DNA of 64,000 bases from Polytrichum commune (GCA_950295325.1 OX485808.1:6638501-6702500); one strand, 5' to 3'; positions 1-13,015 are shown, counted from the stretch's first letter. The notes: generated by a model from the sequence alone, not told the origin. Made by a program: numbers and translations.

Positions 1-959
1 AGGTTTTATGTTGGATGAATTAGACGTGATATTTTATTATACAATTTTCTCTCACCTTTTTTTCTGGGGAATATCTCATATATACATATACATATATATA
101 ATTGATTTTTTATTTTTATTTTTATTTTTTTCCATTGATATAGTCACTGAACCAATGTCTAGCATAGGACATCGTTATCATTCACATGGGAAGGGGGTTG
201 TCATGTCCAAATACGTAGTCTGCCCCAGTGACATTAAGTACTAAGGAGATCAAGAAATCATGTGGCAACACCTCATCAAAAGGATGGCAACACCTCACCC
301 AACAGATGGCGATCTAGGTTGGGTAATTTTTGGAGGTTGCACCTATTGGAACCTCATTTGACATACTTGAAATTTTGTGTGGTAGTATGGAGTGGCATTT
401 GAGGAACAAACATCATTGGGATTTTCAAGATTTGTTTTTTTCAACATCCATCCATTTACTTGAAGTTTTGGGCTCATTGGAGACAACATTCAGGGTTAGG
501 GCATTGCAAGCATTGGGAAAAAATCACACTCAAATGAATTGTTGATTTTCTTTTTATAGTGGATTGGCATTGAGATAATGAAGAGACCCAAACATGTGTC
601 AATCACATTCAACAATGGCCTAAACTCAAGAGTCACTAAGTTCACCATTTTTCACCCCGAAATGCCCATGTGCATTCAGAGGTTTCCTTTTCAAGTTACG
701 ATTTTTTTGGTGCTAATGTAGAGGACCCCTTTGAAGTTACTCCCAAGAGGGTTGGAATAATTTATCTCTTGATGTGCAGTTATTCCAAGAGAATGTTCAG
801 CTAAATATTAAATCTTGCACGAATCCAATTCCTTGAGAATGAAATTAAGGTCATCAGTGTTATTTTAGCAGTTAGTTGTGAATTGTTGATTAGTGATATT
901 AAGTTAGTTTAGACCTTAAGTTGGTGATTGGTTTGCTTAGCTAGATAACTTAGTGGCAT

Positions 960-1215
960 TCCCTGCAACCAGCCACCCATGTTCCCATCAATGATCGGGA
1001 GATTTTTGGGCATTCATAATCGGTTGAGATCCTTAGTGTTTGCAAGTCCCACCGGTTACATGTTGACATCCTCTGGTTTTCCTTTGTTAAAATGGGGTAT
1101 ATTCTGCTATAGATTCCTCTAAAATGATCGGTAATTCCCCTGAAGTCTTGAACTTCAACCGGTTACTTCTCAAACTCAACCGGTTTCATTTGTAACTAAC
1201 TGCCGGTTCTCCCCG
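960..1215 (+). repeat. Dispersed CCGGTT-rich repeat, copy 1
   Basis: The stretch contains several ACCGGTT words and the phrase ATTCCTCTAAAATGAT. It matches copy B at about 22070-22256 and, in reverse complement, 55880-56085, which lies outside the duplicated block. It is therefore an interspersed repeat. No coding potential or clear termini were seen, so the class is unknown. Confidence 0.6.
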
Positions 1216-1299
1216 ATCATTGGTTCGAGAAACCTAAATACAGACGCTCTGGTTAGCCTGCCAGGCAAGCTGCAGGGAGAGAAACCCAAGAATGGTTCA

Positions 1300-3590
1300 C
1301 AGTTACAGACTTACAGTCCCAGTGTTGCTCATTCCCCAACACACCCTTGGAATCCGCAAGGCATGAACCATTATCCTATATATTCAAACATTCCAGGCTT
1401 CCGACTGTGCGTCGCTTGAACCCCGGACACTAATCCAAGCAGCGGGAATCTCAAGTGAGTACAGACACTTTGGCCAGCGTGGGTCTTGTGGGAGACGTAC
1501 AATCGGTAACCCAAGATGCCCGCCCAAGTCCAGGTCTCTCTGGCCCACCCATTAACGTATGGACACGGACTCAAGCAACCACGATCCTTTCCACGAAACC
1601 GCCTTCTTCACCTCCACCATAGCCATAGCCAAACTTTGTGTCCTCATGCTGGCCCTTGTGCACCACCTTGGCTCTCACGATCAACCGACTCCCATAACTT
1701 GACTTCCATGTGTCTCTTGCTGATGATGGCTCGTGGCTCGCAACGGCCGTGATGTTTTGATGACGCTTGGGTAACTCCCGTCCCTTTCGTTGGGAAGCCA
1801 CTCCACAACGACGAACAACAGGTACGCACCCGTCCGAAATATTGCTTGGCTCGATCATTTTGTGTGCAACTCGTGGTTCTATCAATAGCCCACGTTTTGT
1901 TTGTTTGTTTCCTTTGTTTCTTCCACACATGTCAACAACTTGCTATTGACGTGGGTATTTGTCATTCAAATAGGAGTGTAGAGAGGAGCTAATCTGCTTC
2001 ACATGTAGGTTGCTTCCTATTTACTTGCGCTCCTCTTTGTGGATCAGATTTAGTGGTGATGGTTTAATGAAGAAACTAGGCTCCCTTGTTGCTGAGTTGA
2101 GTAGTGGTTGTTCCTAGGGAGCTTGTGCACCCAACAATTCAAGGAGCATTCAAGACCATAGATATTGAGTGTCAGATCAAAATTGGGGGGGGGGGGATGT
2201 TGATCAAAGTGGTCTTCACGACTTGTCATGTAGCACCAAGTGTTGTACGAAACCCTCTCTCCTCCCCACCCAGTGACTACAACACATATGCATATGGTCG
2301 ACGACAGATGGTATGGGTATGCTAATTTAAGAGTTTTGTGTGGTGTTGCAAAGTAGGGACTTACATGACTTGCTTCATAGAGTGGCTCATGAAGATTGGG
2401 AAGTTGACTTCAAAGGCGATCTCACCACAACACTACCATCATTAGTATGTCCTATCCCTTCACATAGTCGCATGTCTTTCTTTATTTCAACACAATCATG
2501 TGCTTGCATGTTTCATGTAGGAATCCCTATCCACCATGTTGTACGTTTGAAATTATTGTCATCATTGAGAATTATTGAATGACTTGCAAGAATAGTGCTA
2601 CGTGATATAGGATAAAGTTACTGAGTGCCATGTGCAATCGCAAATGTTTAGGAAAAAATCAATTGCTAGAGGAGATTGTGAGGATGTTTTCCACCTCGTC
2701 ATCGAGAGCGAGGTCGTAGTGTAGTGTGAATCCGTCAACCCAAGCGTGTCGAGTGCAACCTTGCATATGTGCAAATGTTATGCTCATCTAACTGAGTACT
2801 AGGATCTAAGTGAATTTAATCAAAACAGTTTATACAAAAATCATAATGCATATGAGAGTATTGTTTGTGTCATAACGTTAATACATGCACATTACAAAAC
2901 AAACTTACTTGGGGGGGGGGGGAACTATCAACATATAATGGAATTCCTCATTAATGTACATATTTTGAAGGAAAAAAAAAGTGTGCTCGAAGTTCCACTC
3001 TACATGTGTTATTTTCATCAAATAACATGCAACAAAAATGCGTGTATAACAATAAATGTAGTCCCAATTCAATCCCCATTTCTACTTGAAGACCCATTGA
3101 TAGGGCTACATGTACATATTTGCATTGTGTCTAATAGTCATGCATCAACAAAGATTTGCTTGATATCTAAATTTTTTGTCCATATATGTTCTAGGATGGA
3201 AGTCTACAATATTACATGTCTTAGTAACCACTGGTAAACTTCAGCTCAATAATTCAAATCTCTAGTATCTTGCACAATATGTGGAGATGGACAAATTGAG
3301 TGTTACATTAATTTCAATCGTTGTTTGGAGAATGTTATGTTTTTACAAATGTGGGTAAACGATGTATATTTGTTGCGATGCCACCCAACTAGGCAATAAA
3401 CAAAGGTCTTGATTCACAAGTCCAGTCTTGAGGGATTATGGAAGTTGATTGACATGATTGATCATGTGAGAAGTCACTAATATTTAAGTAGCGAAAGAGT
3501 CCCGTCTTGTCAGTCAAAGACTAGGGAGAAGTAATTGATCATCACCGTCTCTGGCTGAGTTCGCTCTCCGACCAACACATGCATCATCTA
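1300..3590. other. Non-coding 5' part of copy A
   Basis: No gene is recognised here. At 1500-1930 GC is higher than in the surroundings and overlapping ORFs are open on both strands in both copies (the match in B is 24520-24946), so it may be part of an old retroelement. None of the translations is recognisable. Two 12-base G runs lie at 2185-2196 and 2911-2922; they are shortened or interrupted in copy B. Confidence 0.4.
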
Positions 3591-3602
3591 TGATCACCTA
3601 GA

Positions 3603-3970
3603 GAGGCACCACGGGCCTTGGCTTGGTGGTTAGGGCTCATGACCCCCAATGAGGAGGTTGTTGGTTCCATTCCCCATGCCGGCGTGGTGCTCACCACCTT
3701 AGTCCACCCAACTATGGTGGGGGGTCCTTGGACCTTGTTGTATGGGTACCTCAAAGCCCTTTGGGGGGATACCATGTCCGGTATCTTCAAGGCACTAGTG
3801 GCTAGCTAGGAACTAGTATGGTGTGTCACTATAGTGCCCATCCTCGAATGGGGAGAGTAGTATTGCCTCAATGTCCCCTTGTCTGGTGGGCATCAGGTCA
3901 TTGACATTACGAACGGACACTTTATTCACGCCGGCCCCTTCAAAGGGGCCGGAGTTTCTATCTATCTATC
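3603..3970 (+). mobile_element. tRNA-derived SINE with (TCTA)n tail, copy A only
   Basis: The 5' part has a box A-like TGGCTTGGTGG at 3619-3629 and a box B-like GGTTCCATTCC at 3663-3673, as expected for a pol III promoter of tRNA origin. The 3' end is a short TCTA repeat. A perfect 12-bp target-site duplication, TGATCACCTAGA, flanks it at 3591-3602 and 3971-3982. Copy B near 26622-26632 has a single TGATCACCTA, which is the empty site. A second, 5'-truncated member lies at 55322-55557 on the minus strand. The 63-67 residue ORFs inside it are not genes. Confidence 0.88.
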
Positions 3971-3982
3971 TGATCACCTAGA

Positions 3983-5046
3983 ATAAAAATGTGCCAAAAT
4001 GCTTAATTTACACAAGCCCTAGTACACTTATTCATTCATTTGGAGCCAACAACATGTGACAACATGAAGGCAACCTCATTATAACGACGAAGTGAATTTG
4101 AGATATTCGTTTTGGATAAACTTGTTGTCATGATGTGTTCACGTTGCATGACAATTGGAGGATGGAAGCAAAATAGATTCTCACCAATAAAGCCTAGCAC
4201 TCATGATGCAACCTCACTAACAAGGATCCTAAGAAGTGTGTGTTAAATTTCTTGTCTTATAGAGTTGATGTGTGGTTCACAGCTGCAAGCACATGATCCT
4301 TCACAATCTAGGCTATCTCATCATCAATTCTCCTTCTCCTTTCATTCAAGAGAAGGCAAGTTGTAGATGTCTCGTAGTGGTCATGCCAAGATATTTTGCT
4401 AGCGTGTTTATTCCTTATTCGATACGAGGATGCACATCATCACCCATAATCGATGATCAATTTGTCCCGTAATGGACACGTGTTTCTATGCAATCAATTG
4501 TAGTAGGCACATAATGTCTACCACGTCATTATAGGAGGCTCGGTAGGTTGGATGGATGCCTACTACATGTTGTGACATGGCTTCTCGCATGCATTACCTA
4601 GTGCATGAGGTTGCCATGGGTTTTAGGTAGGTTTAGCAACCTCATTCATGCTTGATAAACGTTTTTCAAGGTGGTAGTGTCAAACCAAGAGGGGAATGCC
4701 TTGGAGCGTCTCTAGATACATGTTTTGCTAATTTGGTACATTTCGTTGTGGTAATTGGGAAGTTGGCACAATTCTTCGAGGAAATTCTACAAAAGATATA
4801 CAAAAGGCTTTCAAGATCTAGAGACATGATTGTTATTTTCATCTAATTTACCTTATTTCATCCAAATGATGTGTGTTTTAGGGTCATATTATCATGGGTA
4901 ATATCTTATGGATGAAAAATGATCAAGGACTAAATATCATTGGAAAGTAAAAGTGGATTATACATGTAATAAAGGCCTATTTATTTCATGGTTTTGATTT
5001 TGTGTATTTAGTGGAGGTTCTTATCACATTAAATTGAAAACCTTAG
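3983..5046. other. Upstream intergenic DNA of the copy A NLR
   Basis: Nothing coding is recognised. Short ORFs of 64-66 residues (for example 4272-4472 and 4652-4846) are also open in copy B, but this is expected from overall sequence identity and they have no recognisable domain. Confidence 0.4.
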
Positions 5047-5054
5047 TATAAATA
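5047..5054 (+). promoter_or_regulatory. TATA box, copy A NLR
   Basis: TATAAATA followed by ACATGAGCCAC is conserved in copy B at 27697-27704. It lies about 790 bp before the ATG. A possible 3' splice site, TGCAG at 5731-5735, suggests an intron in the 5' leader. The function is inferred from the motif alone. Confidence 0.5.
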
Positions 5055-5798
5055 CATGAGCCACTCTCTAGGGTATTGTAAGTATATATACATTATTTGT
5101 TTTCTATAATTTTCTTGTATGTAGGGTATTTTTGTTTTCTTAGTCACCTATGCACATCATTAAGGTTTCCAACAAAGGGTCCCCGCCTTAGAGTTCTTGC
5201 ACATCTGTGATTCATTTCTCTTTGGATTTTGGTGTTAGTTGTCCAACTCGGACCTAGATACCAAGTTCTTGCCCCATATCTTAGTGTAAACTTTGAGACC
5301 GGGGGGGGAAAGGAGGGGGGGAGTTTGGTTCTAAGTAAAACAAATACTTGTATAATATCATTCTACAAGTTTGAAAACAATTGTATTGTATAGAGTACAA
5401 TGCTTTTTCTTTATTGTAGGTATGGTTTATGAAAGTTGCTTTGGACCTTAATATCTTCTACAAATGGAAAAAAACCTAGGTTGCCCAATATCATTTAATA
5501 TCCTACATTATGTTACAAACATGTTCATTACATGAAGTGATTGAGTTGTGTATGCTCCCGGTAGACTATAGAGCGTTGGAATTTTTCAAGAGGACTTCAT
5601 AGAATGCATAATTGTATTCTTAAATTCAAGATTTGATTTTGACAAATGTAATATATGTTGCATATAATAAGTGGATACAAGTGTGTTGTACATGAAGGTG
5701 CATTGTTATTCTTGACTTTTGGCTTCCATGTGCAGATGATTATATGATCCTTCAAACTTCCTTCCCAATACAAATTCCTTTCAAATTAAGATTGTAAA

Positions 5799-5804
5799 AT
5801 GTAG
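5799..5804 (+). promoter_or_regulatory. Start-stop upstream ORF (ATGTAG), copy A
   Basis: ATG is followed directly by TAG, 39 bases before the main ATG at 5838 and in the same frame. The TAG also proves that the coding region cannot start further upstream in this frame. The element is identical in copy B at 28438-28443. Start-stop uORFs are known to stall ribosomes and lower translation; a regulatory role here is inference. Another tiny uORF (ATGATTATATGA) begins at 5736. Confidence 0.5.
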
Positions 5805-8800
5805 ATTTTATTGGGGGTTTGCGGCAACTATTGCATCATGGACAACTCCTTGCTTTTGATGGGGTGTTCAAGAAAATTGAAGCGATTGGAACAAGCGAAA
5901 ATTTTATTGAATGCAAAACAATGTTTGCATTTAAAATACAAATCGAATTTAGTTCTAAAATGTTTCAAGACTTTGGTCCAACAAGTACATGACAAAATGG
6001 AGTTTGGACCAAGTATGAAGGATTTATACCGAGTTGTGTGTAAAATCGAGGCATTAATCCAAGATTGCGCTAGGGACGATTGGATCCATGCATCATTGTG
6101 GCAAATGAATAATGAAGAAGAGTTTCGTGGGTTGCTTGAAGAGCTCAATTACATTTTCAATACGTTGTGTGAGCAATTCCAAATATTGGGGATAATGACC
6201 ATGGACCTTCAAAAGTCCATAGAGTTCAATCCAATGAGTATAACAGAAGTGGAGAAAGACCAAAAGGCATTGGTCCAACAATTGTTGGAACATATTGATG
6301 CAACAAAATCCTTCAAGGATCACGAAGTTGCAAAGTATGCTTACGACCGGTTGGTTTGTCGAATGGACGGAGAAGGCATTGAGTTGAACGGTGGAACATT
6401 TCCAACATACAATGGGAATCCTCAACGATTAACTCGGTTGGGAGATGGTGCTTCTGGACAAATGTACGAAACAAATTGCTTTGGCTTGGGATTGGCTTTA
6501 AAGGTTTTTAAAGCGGTTGACATTGATTACGAGCATTTAGCGGATGCAAACTTCAAGAAAGAGGTGGGCATTTTAGCAGGGTTGAGTCATCCAAACATCG
6601 TTAAGTTCATATGTTGTGGTGAAGGACATGCCCATGATAGCAAATGGCGATATATAGTGATGGAGAAGATGGAGAGAAGTCTTGGAGTTGCAGACATGAA
6701 GGACGTTGATTTCCAACGATCAAACCTTGTTGTCGTGGATATCATGTTCCAAATTGCAAGCGGAATGCTCTATCTCCATGACATGAATGTTGCACACCGT
6801 GACTTGAAGCCCGAAAATATCCTTGTGAACTCCTTGAATGATCCCATATTGGATCCCATGGGCTACGTGAAAGTTAAATTGGTGGACTTTGGGGTTTCAA
6901 AAATCGAAGCAAAAGATGCTTACCAAGAGCCAACGGGACATAATCTAGGCACCACCGGGTTTAGGGCACCAGAAACATTTGTAAGATACGATGACACATT
7001 GAAACATTTTGTGAATGCTTTCAAAAGTGATGTATTTAGCTTTGCCATGGTTTGTTCTTACATTCTCACGAGGGAGATTCCATTCTCACAATGTAGTAGA
7101 TCTGAGATAAAGGACATGATGCAAGCTGGAGAGAGGCCAAGGTTGCCGTGCGATTGCCCCGAGTCATTGATATCTTTGATCAAAGAGTGTTGGTCTTTTG
7201 AACCATCAGAAAGGCCAACCTTTCAAGATATTTGTTCGAGGCTTTGTCAAATTAGGCATGAACTTCATTTGAATGCTTTAAGCATCATGAACAATGGTGT
7301 GAAGATCGACAAGTCCAACATCCCTCAAACTCATGAAACAAGCAAGAACATTCTACCAACAATCGATACAAAGGAGCAGAAGGGGGATAGAAGCGCAAAG
7401 AAGAGAGGGAACGAGCTTGTTGGTATGCAAGAAAGAATCCCAAGGGTTGTGAGGGCATTGGAGAAACACTCCATAGTGGCCATTATAGGGGTGGGTGGAA
7501 TGGGCAAAACTACTTTGGCAGAAGTTGTGATGGAACGCATGTGTGGTCGTTTTGAAGCAATTTGCTTTACTTTCATGAAGAACAAAAATTGTGGCACTAT
7601 CGAGATTTTCAAAGAAATTTTGAACAACTTAGGGGCCAAGGTCGATGATTTGGAAGACATTGTACAAGCAAAAACCCGTCTTTGCGAAACAATTAAAAAA
7701 AAAAGTGCTCTCATTGTTCTTGACGACATTGGCAATAGTACACAAATTCAGGAATTGATGGATGTTGAGATCTTTGAAGCCAAGCGTACCAACAAGATGA
7801 TCATCACAACTCGTGATTGGCACCTTGTGGAAAACCTTGGAGATGTTGGTCGTGTACATTTGGATGAACTCATGAAAGGCGAAGCTACGAAATTATTCTC
7901 TAGGCATGCTTTCGGTGATCAAGGATATGAAACACCATCTCATATGGTGGACATTGTCGAGAACATTGTGGATGCATGTAGAGGGTTGCCTTTGAGCTTG
8001 AAGGTTGTGGGTGGAACCTTATATGGATTCAAGAGAGTACGCATTTGGGTGTGAGCTTTGCAAAGACTACAAAGGGTAAGATCCTTGGGATTGACAAATA
8101 ACAATGAGGTTTGGCATTGCCTACGGATAAGCTTTGATGACCTTACCCAAGAAGAAAAAAATTTGTTTTTGGACCTATGTTGTTATTTAAGCAAAGATTT
8201 GGTCCCAATGGATACATTAAAAGTTGTAACCTCATCACGTTTATGGAGAGAAGTCAACAAAAATCCTGAAGAGTCATTGAAACGTTTGGAAGATAAATCT
8301 TTGATTAAGATTCACGAAGATGGAGTCTATGAAGTCCATGAACAATTACGGGATATGGGACGTATGATTGTGGAAACATACGCCATGTATACTGGCACTC
8401 GATGGTGGAAAATACAAGAAGCAACATGGAGTGGGAAAACACAAGGAGTTATGGAGCGTATCGAATGTCTTTCTTTCAATGAACCAACAAAGAAGTTCAA
8501 AACACAATTTGACATTACAAAACCTTTGTCTTCACTTCGATTTTTTGGTTTTCAAGGTTTTGAGGGTTCAAGCTCATTGGATAAATTTTTGAATCAATCC
8601 AAAAATCTCCAATGTTTGATGGTGATTTGCCAACCAAAAGAAAATTTTGCAACAACCTCAAATCCAATTTTGTTCAATTGGGACAATCACATACATTTGC
8701 AAATTTTGGTGATTGAAGGCGTATCTACTCTATATGAAATTGGTGATAGTATTGGACAATTGAAATTCTTATACAGGATGAGAATAAAAGATTGCCAAAA

Positions 8801-8811
8801 TTTACAATCCC

Positions 8812-11800
8812 TACCAAGCACCATAGGCAAGTTAAACATCTTGACTTATTTTGACTTAAATGGGTGTGGAGGATTGAAGGAGATACCCATGGCCTTGGGT
8901 AAAATGACCTCCTTGACTCACCTCAACTTAAGTGGGTGTAAAGGCTTGAAGGAGATCCCTGAGGTGTTGGGTAATTTGAGCTCTTTAACGTCCCTTAACT
9001 TGAATAAATGTGGAGGCTTGAAGGAGATACCGGAGACATTGGGTAACTTAACGTCCTTAACCTCCTTAGACTTAAGTTGGTGTGAAGGCTTGAAGAAGAT
9101 ACCGGAGGCGTTGGGTAACTTGACCTCCTTGACCTCCCTCTACTTACATGAGTGTAAAGGCTTGAAGGAGATACCGGAGGCGTTGGGTAACCTGACCTCC
9201 TTGACCTCCCTTGACTTAAGTTGGTGTAAAGGCTTGAAGGAGATACCGGAGGTCTTGGGTAACTTGACCTCCTTGACCTCCCTCGACTTACATAGGTGTA
9301 TAGGCTTGAAGGAGATACCGGAGGCATTGGATAACTTGACCTCCTTGACCTCCCTAGACTTACGTTGGTGTCGAGTCTTGAAGGAAATACCGGAGGCATT
9401 GGGTAACTTGACCTCCTTGACCTCCCTCCACTTAAGTTATTGTGATGGTTGAAGAATATACCGGAGGCGTTGGGTAACTTGACCTCCTTGACCTCCCTCA
9501 ACTTATTTGGGTGTGAAGACTTGAAGGAGATACCGGAGGCGTTGGGTAACTTGATCTCCTTGACCTCCCTTGACTTATGCTGGTGTAAAGGCTTGAAGGA
9601 GATACCGGAGGCGTTGGGTAACTTGACCTCCTTGACCTCCCTTGACTTAAGTTGGTGTACAGGCTTGAAGGAGATACCACAGGCGTTGGGTAACTTGACC
9701 TCCTTGACCTCCCTCAACTTATTTGGGTGTGAAGACTTGAAGAGGATACCGGAGGCGTTGGGTAACTTGACCTCCTTGGCCTCCCTCCACTTATTTGCGT
9801 GTGAAGACTTGAAGGAGATACCGGAGGCGTTGGGTAACTTGACCTCCTTGACCTCCCTTGACTTAAGTGGGTGTGGAGGCTTGAAGAATATACCAGAGGA
9901 GTTGGGTAACTTGACCTCCTTGACCTCCCTTGACTTACATGGGTGTGAACGCTTGAAGGAGATACCTGAGGCATTGGGTAACTTGACCTCCTTGACTTCC
10001 CTAGACTTAAGTTGGTGTCGAGTCTTGAAGGAGATACCGGAGGCGTTGGGTAACCTGACCTCCTTGACCTCCCTCGACTTACATGGGTGTGAACGCTTGA
10101 AGGAGATACCAGAGGCATTGGGTAACTTGACCTCCTTGACCTCCCTAGACTTAAGTTGGTGTCGATTCTTGAAGGAGATACCGGAGGCATTGGGTAACTT
10201 GACCTCCTTGACCTCCCTCGACTTACATGGGTGTGAACGCTTGAAGGAGATACCGGAGGCATTGGGTAACTTGACCTCCTTGACCTCCCTAGACTTAAGT
10301 TGGTGTCGAGTCTTGAAGGAGATACCAGAGGCGTTGGGTAACTTGGCCTCCTTGACTTCCCTTAAGTTAAGTGAGTGTCGAGGCTTGAAGAAGATACTAG
10401 AGGCATTGGGTAACTTGACCTCGTTGACTTCCCTTAAGTTAAGTGAGTGTCGAGGCTTGAAGAAGATACCAGAGGCATTGGAGAACTTGACCTCCTTGAC
10501 CTCCCTTGACTTAAGTGGGTGTCGAGGCTTGAAGAATATACCGGTGGCGTTGGGTAACTTGACCTTGTTGACTTCCCTTAAGTTAAGTGAGTGTGAAGAC
10601 TGGAAGGAGATACCGGAGGCGTTGGGTAACTTGATCTCCTTGACCTCCCTTGACTTAAGTGAGTGCCGAGGCTTGAAGAATATACCGGAGACGTTGGGTA
10701 ACTTGACCTCCTTGACTTCCCTTAAGTTAAGTGGGTGTCGAGGCTTGAAGAAGATACCGGAGGTGTTGGGTAACTTGACCTGCTTGACTTCCCTTAAGTT
10801 AAGTGAGTGTCTGTCGCGCACCTCTCCATGAGGAGTGCCCGGAACACCATGGGCACAAGGGGGACCCCGGAGTGACACCCGGGACTTGTGGCGCCGTTGG
10901 TGAGAGGGCCCAAGTGATCCTAGTGTGGGTGAGGGCCCCGGGCGTTGGGAACGCCTCCCACCCACGAAGACTAGGAGGCATGAGGGTAAGGCCATGAACT
11001 ATGCGTAGCTCATGGCGTGGTGATTCTAGAATGCTCAAGATCATCTCATGCGGAGGTGTGAGCTAGGAGTTATGGCCATTTGTGTCGCGTACCTCTCCAT
11101 GAGGAGTGCCCGAAACACCATGGGCACAAGGGGGACCCCGGAGTGACACCCGGGACATGTGGCGCCGTTGGTGAGAGGGCCCAAGTGATCCTAGTGTGGG
11201 TGAGGGCCCCGGGCGTTGGGAACGCCTCCCACCCACGAAGACTAGGAGGCACAAGGGTAAGGCCATGAGTTATGCGTAGCTCATGGCGTGGCGATTCCAG
11301 AAAGCTCAAGAACACCTCAATCGGAGGTGTGAGCTAGGAGTTATGGCCATTTGAGTGGGGCGCTGTCCCGGGACAGCGCCCTGGTACAGCAGTGCCTGGG
11401 AGTGATTCCCGGGACTGCCAAGGTTCAAACAGGCATAACTTCCTCAAGACTTGCTCAAATGGGGCAAGTGAGGAGTCCATCGGCATCTACGTGAAGCGTA
11501 GATGAGGATGGAGTGGTTGGTTGTTATGATCAGACATCATACAAGGAAGTTATGATGGTCTGAAGCTGCTAGGGGGTTCTAGGCCCAGCACCTAAAGGAA
11601 AATGTCCACTTGGCCCCAACCCTTGGTAGAGAGACAAGAGGTTGGTTGACAGTGGGGTAGGGGCCCCGGGTGAAGTCCTAGAGGCTTATATGGGTGAGGT
11701 GGTGTGGCCTCACCCACCCGAGGCCGAACGGCAAGGCCTCCATGGGCATTGGCCCATTGTGAGGCCATAGTTGCCTAGTATGGTTCGGGTTGTTGTAGTG

Positions 11801-13015
11801 TTGCTCCGGCAATGCGATGATCAACATGGGATTGGACTTCCATGGAAAGTCCAATGGATGGAAGTCCACATCTAGGAATGGGTTACCGATTAAGGGGTGA
11901 GTCCCGAAAGCAAAGTAGGAGGGTTGGTTCCCTCCTATGAACTATAAGGTCCGGGGTAGGAGGAGCTAACCATTAGCATGGCGGTATGCGAAGGGTTAGC
12001 GCACGTAACCTTTGCTAGAAACGAAAATTGGCAAGATTGCTAAGGGGGCTAGCAAGGGTTTCGACAGTGTCGAGGCTTGAAGAAGATACCAGAGGTGTTG
12101 GGTAACTTGACCTCCTTGACCTCCCTTGACTTAAGTGGGTGTCTAGTCTTGAAGGAGATACCGGAGGCGTTGGGTAAGTTGACTTCCTTGACTTCCCTTA
12201 AGTTAAATGATTGTGGAGGCTTGAAGAATATACCGGTGGCGTTGGGTAACTTGACCTCCTTGACCTCCCTTGACTTAAGTGGGTGTCGAGGCTTGAAGAA
12301 TATACCCATGGCGTTGGGTAACTTGACCTCCTTGACTTCCCTTAACTTAAGTGACTGTCGAGGCTTGAAGAAGATACCAGAGGCGTTGGGTAACTTGACG
12401 TCCTTGACTTCCTTTAAGTTAAGTGATTGTCAAGGCTTGAAAAAGATACCAGAGGCGTTAGGTAACTTGACCTCCTTGACTTCCCTTAAATTAAGTGAGT
12501 GTCGAGGCTTGAAGAATATACTGGTGGCGTTGGGTAACTTGACCACCTTGACCTCCCTTCACTTAAGTGGGTTTCGAGGCTTGAAGAATATACCGGTGGA
12601 GTTGGGTAACTTGACCTCCTTGACTTCCCTTAAGTTAAGTGAGTGTCGAGGCTTGAAGAAGATACTAGAGGCGTTGGGTAACTTGACCTCCTTGACCTCC
12701 CTTGACTTAAGTGGGTGTCGAGGCTTGAAGAATATACCAGAGGAGTTGGGTAACTTGACCTCCTTGACCTCCCTTGACTTAAGTGAGTGCCGAGGCTTGA
12801 AGAATATACCGGAGGTGTTGGGTAACTTGACCTCCTTGACCTCTGTTGACTTAAGTGGGTGTCGAGGCTTGAAGAAGATACCGGAGGTGTTGGGTAACTT
12901 GACCTCTTTGACCTCCCTCGACTTAAATGGGTGTAGAGGTTTGAAGGAGATACCAGAGATGTTGGGTATCTTCACATCTATGACGTCCCTCCATTTAAAT
13001 AAAAGCAAACGCTTG
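8812..13015 (+). repeat. 72-bp tandem LRR-coding array, copy A
   Basis: Each 72-bp unit encodes one 24-residue LRR of the form LKEIPEALGNLTSLTSLDLS plus four residues (WCKG or similar). About 41 units are present, interrupted by the insertion at 10812-12066. Because the unit is a multiple of three and is nearly invariant, long antisense frames stay open too; these are artefacts. Confidence 0.92.
10812..12066. mobile_element. Solo-LTR-like insertion in the LRR array, copy A only
   Basis: The element begins TGTCGCGC and ends TTTCGACA, so it has TG...CA ends with a short TGTCG/CGACA inverted repeat. It is flanked by a 5-bp duplication GTGTC (10807-10811 and 12067-12071). These are LTR-retrotransposon hallmarks, and no coding region is visible, so a solo LTR is the best call. 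Its first 271 bp (10812-11082) are repeated in tandem at 11083-11353 with few changes. GC is much higher than in the surroundings. Copy B has an uninterrupted LRR array. Confidence 0.8.

Noticed and set aside
1571-1930. 119-residue minus-strand ORF, also open in copy B
   Set aside because: It overlaps other open frames on both strands, has no recognisable domain, and conservation only reflects the recent duplication.
5811-5837. Start of the NLR at TTG 5811 (and 28450), nine residues earlier
   Set aside because: TTG is not a normal start in a plant nuclear gene; ATG at 5838 and 28477 directly follows and fits.
8995-10995. 666-residue minus-strand ORF opposite the copy A LRRs
   Set aside because: The 72-bp unit is a multiple of three and lacks stops in this frame, so the antisense stays open automatically. 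The product is a meaningless 24-residue repeat, and the sense strand carries the LRR consensus.
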